A stretch of 6,480 bases of DNA, taken from NCBI GenBank assembly GCA_002731735.1, contig PCCM01000101.1, positions 2,023 to 8,502 on the forward strand, read 5' to 3'. Origin of the DNA: Gemmatimonadota bacterium (GTDB lineage Bacteria > Gemmatimonadota > Gemmatimonadetes > Longimicrobiales > Gaopeijiaceae). This document shows, one piece after another, positions 6,251 to 6,480 of this stretch. Numbering within the stretch: position 1 is the stretch's first letter; each line of letters starts with the position of its first letter. The notes under the pieces were generated by a model that searched no databases, was not told where the DNA came from, and saw only the letters and a list, made by a program, of their open reading frames with translations. The translations under genes and the position numbers were made by a program.

Positions 6251-6454
6251 TCCAACGTGGAGGTCTCCGGTTGCCTGTCCCGTAGGTCTGTCCTCCCGGA
6301 CTCTTGGGCTTATTCCGGCCCGACACTACATGTGCTGGATCGCCACACCGCTCCGTCTCAGGTCGCATTAGCGACGACAGGAAGCTAGAGGCCGAGGCCT
6401 TGTCCGAATGGAAGTCGATTATGAAGAGTCACCGCCGACACCCCAAGCCTCAAT
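6251..6454. other. Downstream region with no convincing gene
   Basis: I see no complete gene here. One plus-strand frame is open from 6286 to the TAG at 6454-6456. Its last part (SDDRKLEAEALSEWKSIMKS) looks protein-like, but there is no good start codon or ribosome site for it. No clear terminator hairpin with a T-run follows the gene ending at 6250. Confidence 0.45.
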
Positions 6455-6480
6455 AGGAGGGTCCTGCACCATATGGCCGT
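6455..6480 (+). CDS. Possible start of a further gene (SD plus ATG), cut by the right edge
   Basis: AGGAGG (6455-6460) is a strong Shine-Dalgarno sequence. The first ATG after it is at 6473, twelve bases away, which is slightly long. Only the codons for Met-Ala are visible before the window ends, so nothing can be said about the product. This entry marks a possible gene boundary, not an identified gene. Confidence 0.25.

Overview
This 6.5 kb window is from a GC-rich bacterial chromosome and holds six genes, one of them cut by the left edge. No mobile element, CRISPR array, tRNA or rRNA was recognised. The most secure identification is a full-length FbiC, a fused CofG-CofH radical-SAM enzyme that makes the deazaflavin core (F0) of cofactor F420. 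The last gene is an exported protein with carboxypeptidase-regulatory-like repeats and a TonB-plug-like tail. Together with the GC-rich codon use, this style of protein suggests a Gemmatimonadota-like or related environmental lineage rather than an actinomycete. That assignment is an inference from protein style only.

Layout. Positions 1-730 (minus) carry most of an atypical short-chain dehydrogenase / NmrA-like NAD(P)-binding protein, truncated at its C-terminus. A 192-bp divergent intergenic region with two short perfect dyads follows. Positions 923-1495 (plus) encode a membrane-anchored protein whose soluble part resembles the split beta-barrel of F420/FMN (FDOR/PPOX) proteins. It is coupled by an ATGA overlap to a 42-residue single-span membrane protein (1492-1620). 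fbiC (1635-4115, minus) converges on this pair, leaving 14 bp between stop codons. Across a second divergent region, 4391-5230 (plus) encodes an exported alpha/beta hydrolase with a complete catalytic triad. Twelve bases later, 5243-6250 (plus) encodes the regulatory-like/plug-like exported protein, starting at TTG. The last 230 bases hold no convincing complete gene. A strong Shine-Dalgarno sequence and an ATG at the right edge may begin another gene.

How the genes fit together. fbiC would supply F0 for F420. The neighbouring FDOR-like protein is a candidate F420 or flavin user, but this rests on fold resemblance and proximity. The hydrolase and the plug-like protein look like a two-gene operon acting in the envelope. 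Points worth a second look are the coupled 42-aa membrane ORF, the possible membrane-anchored F420-type protein beside fbiC, the fbiC start codon, and a run of nine C at the 3' end of the last gene where one base more or less changes the C-terminus.
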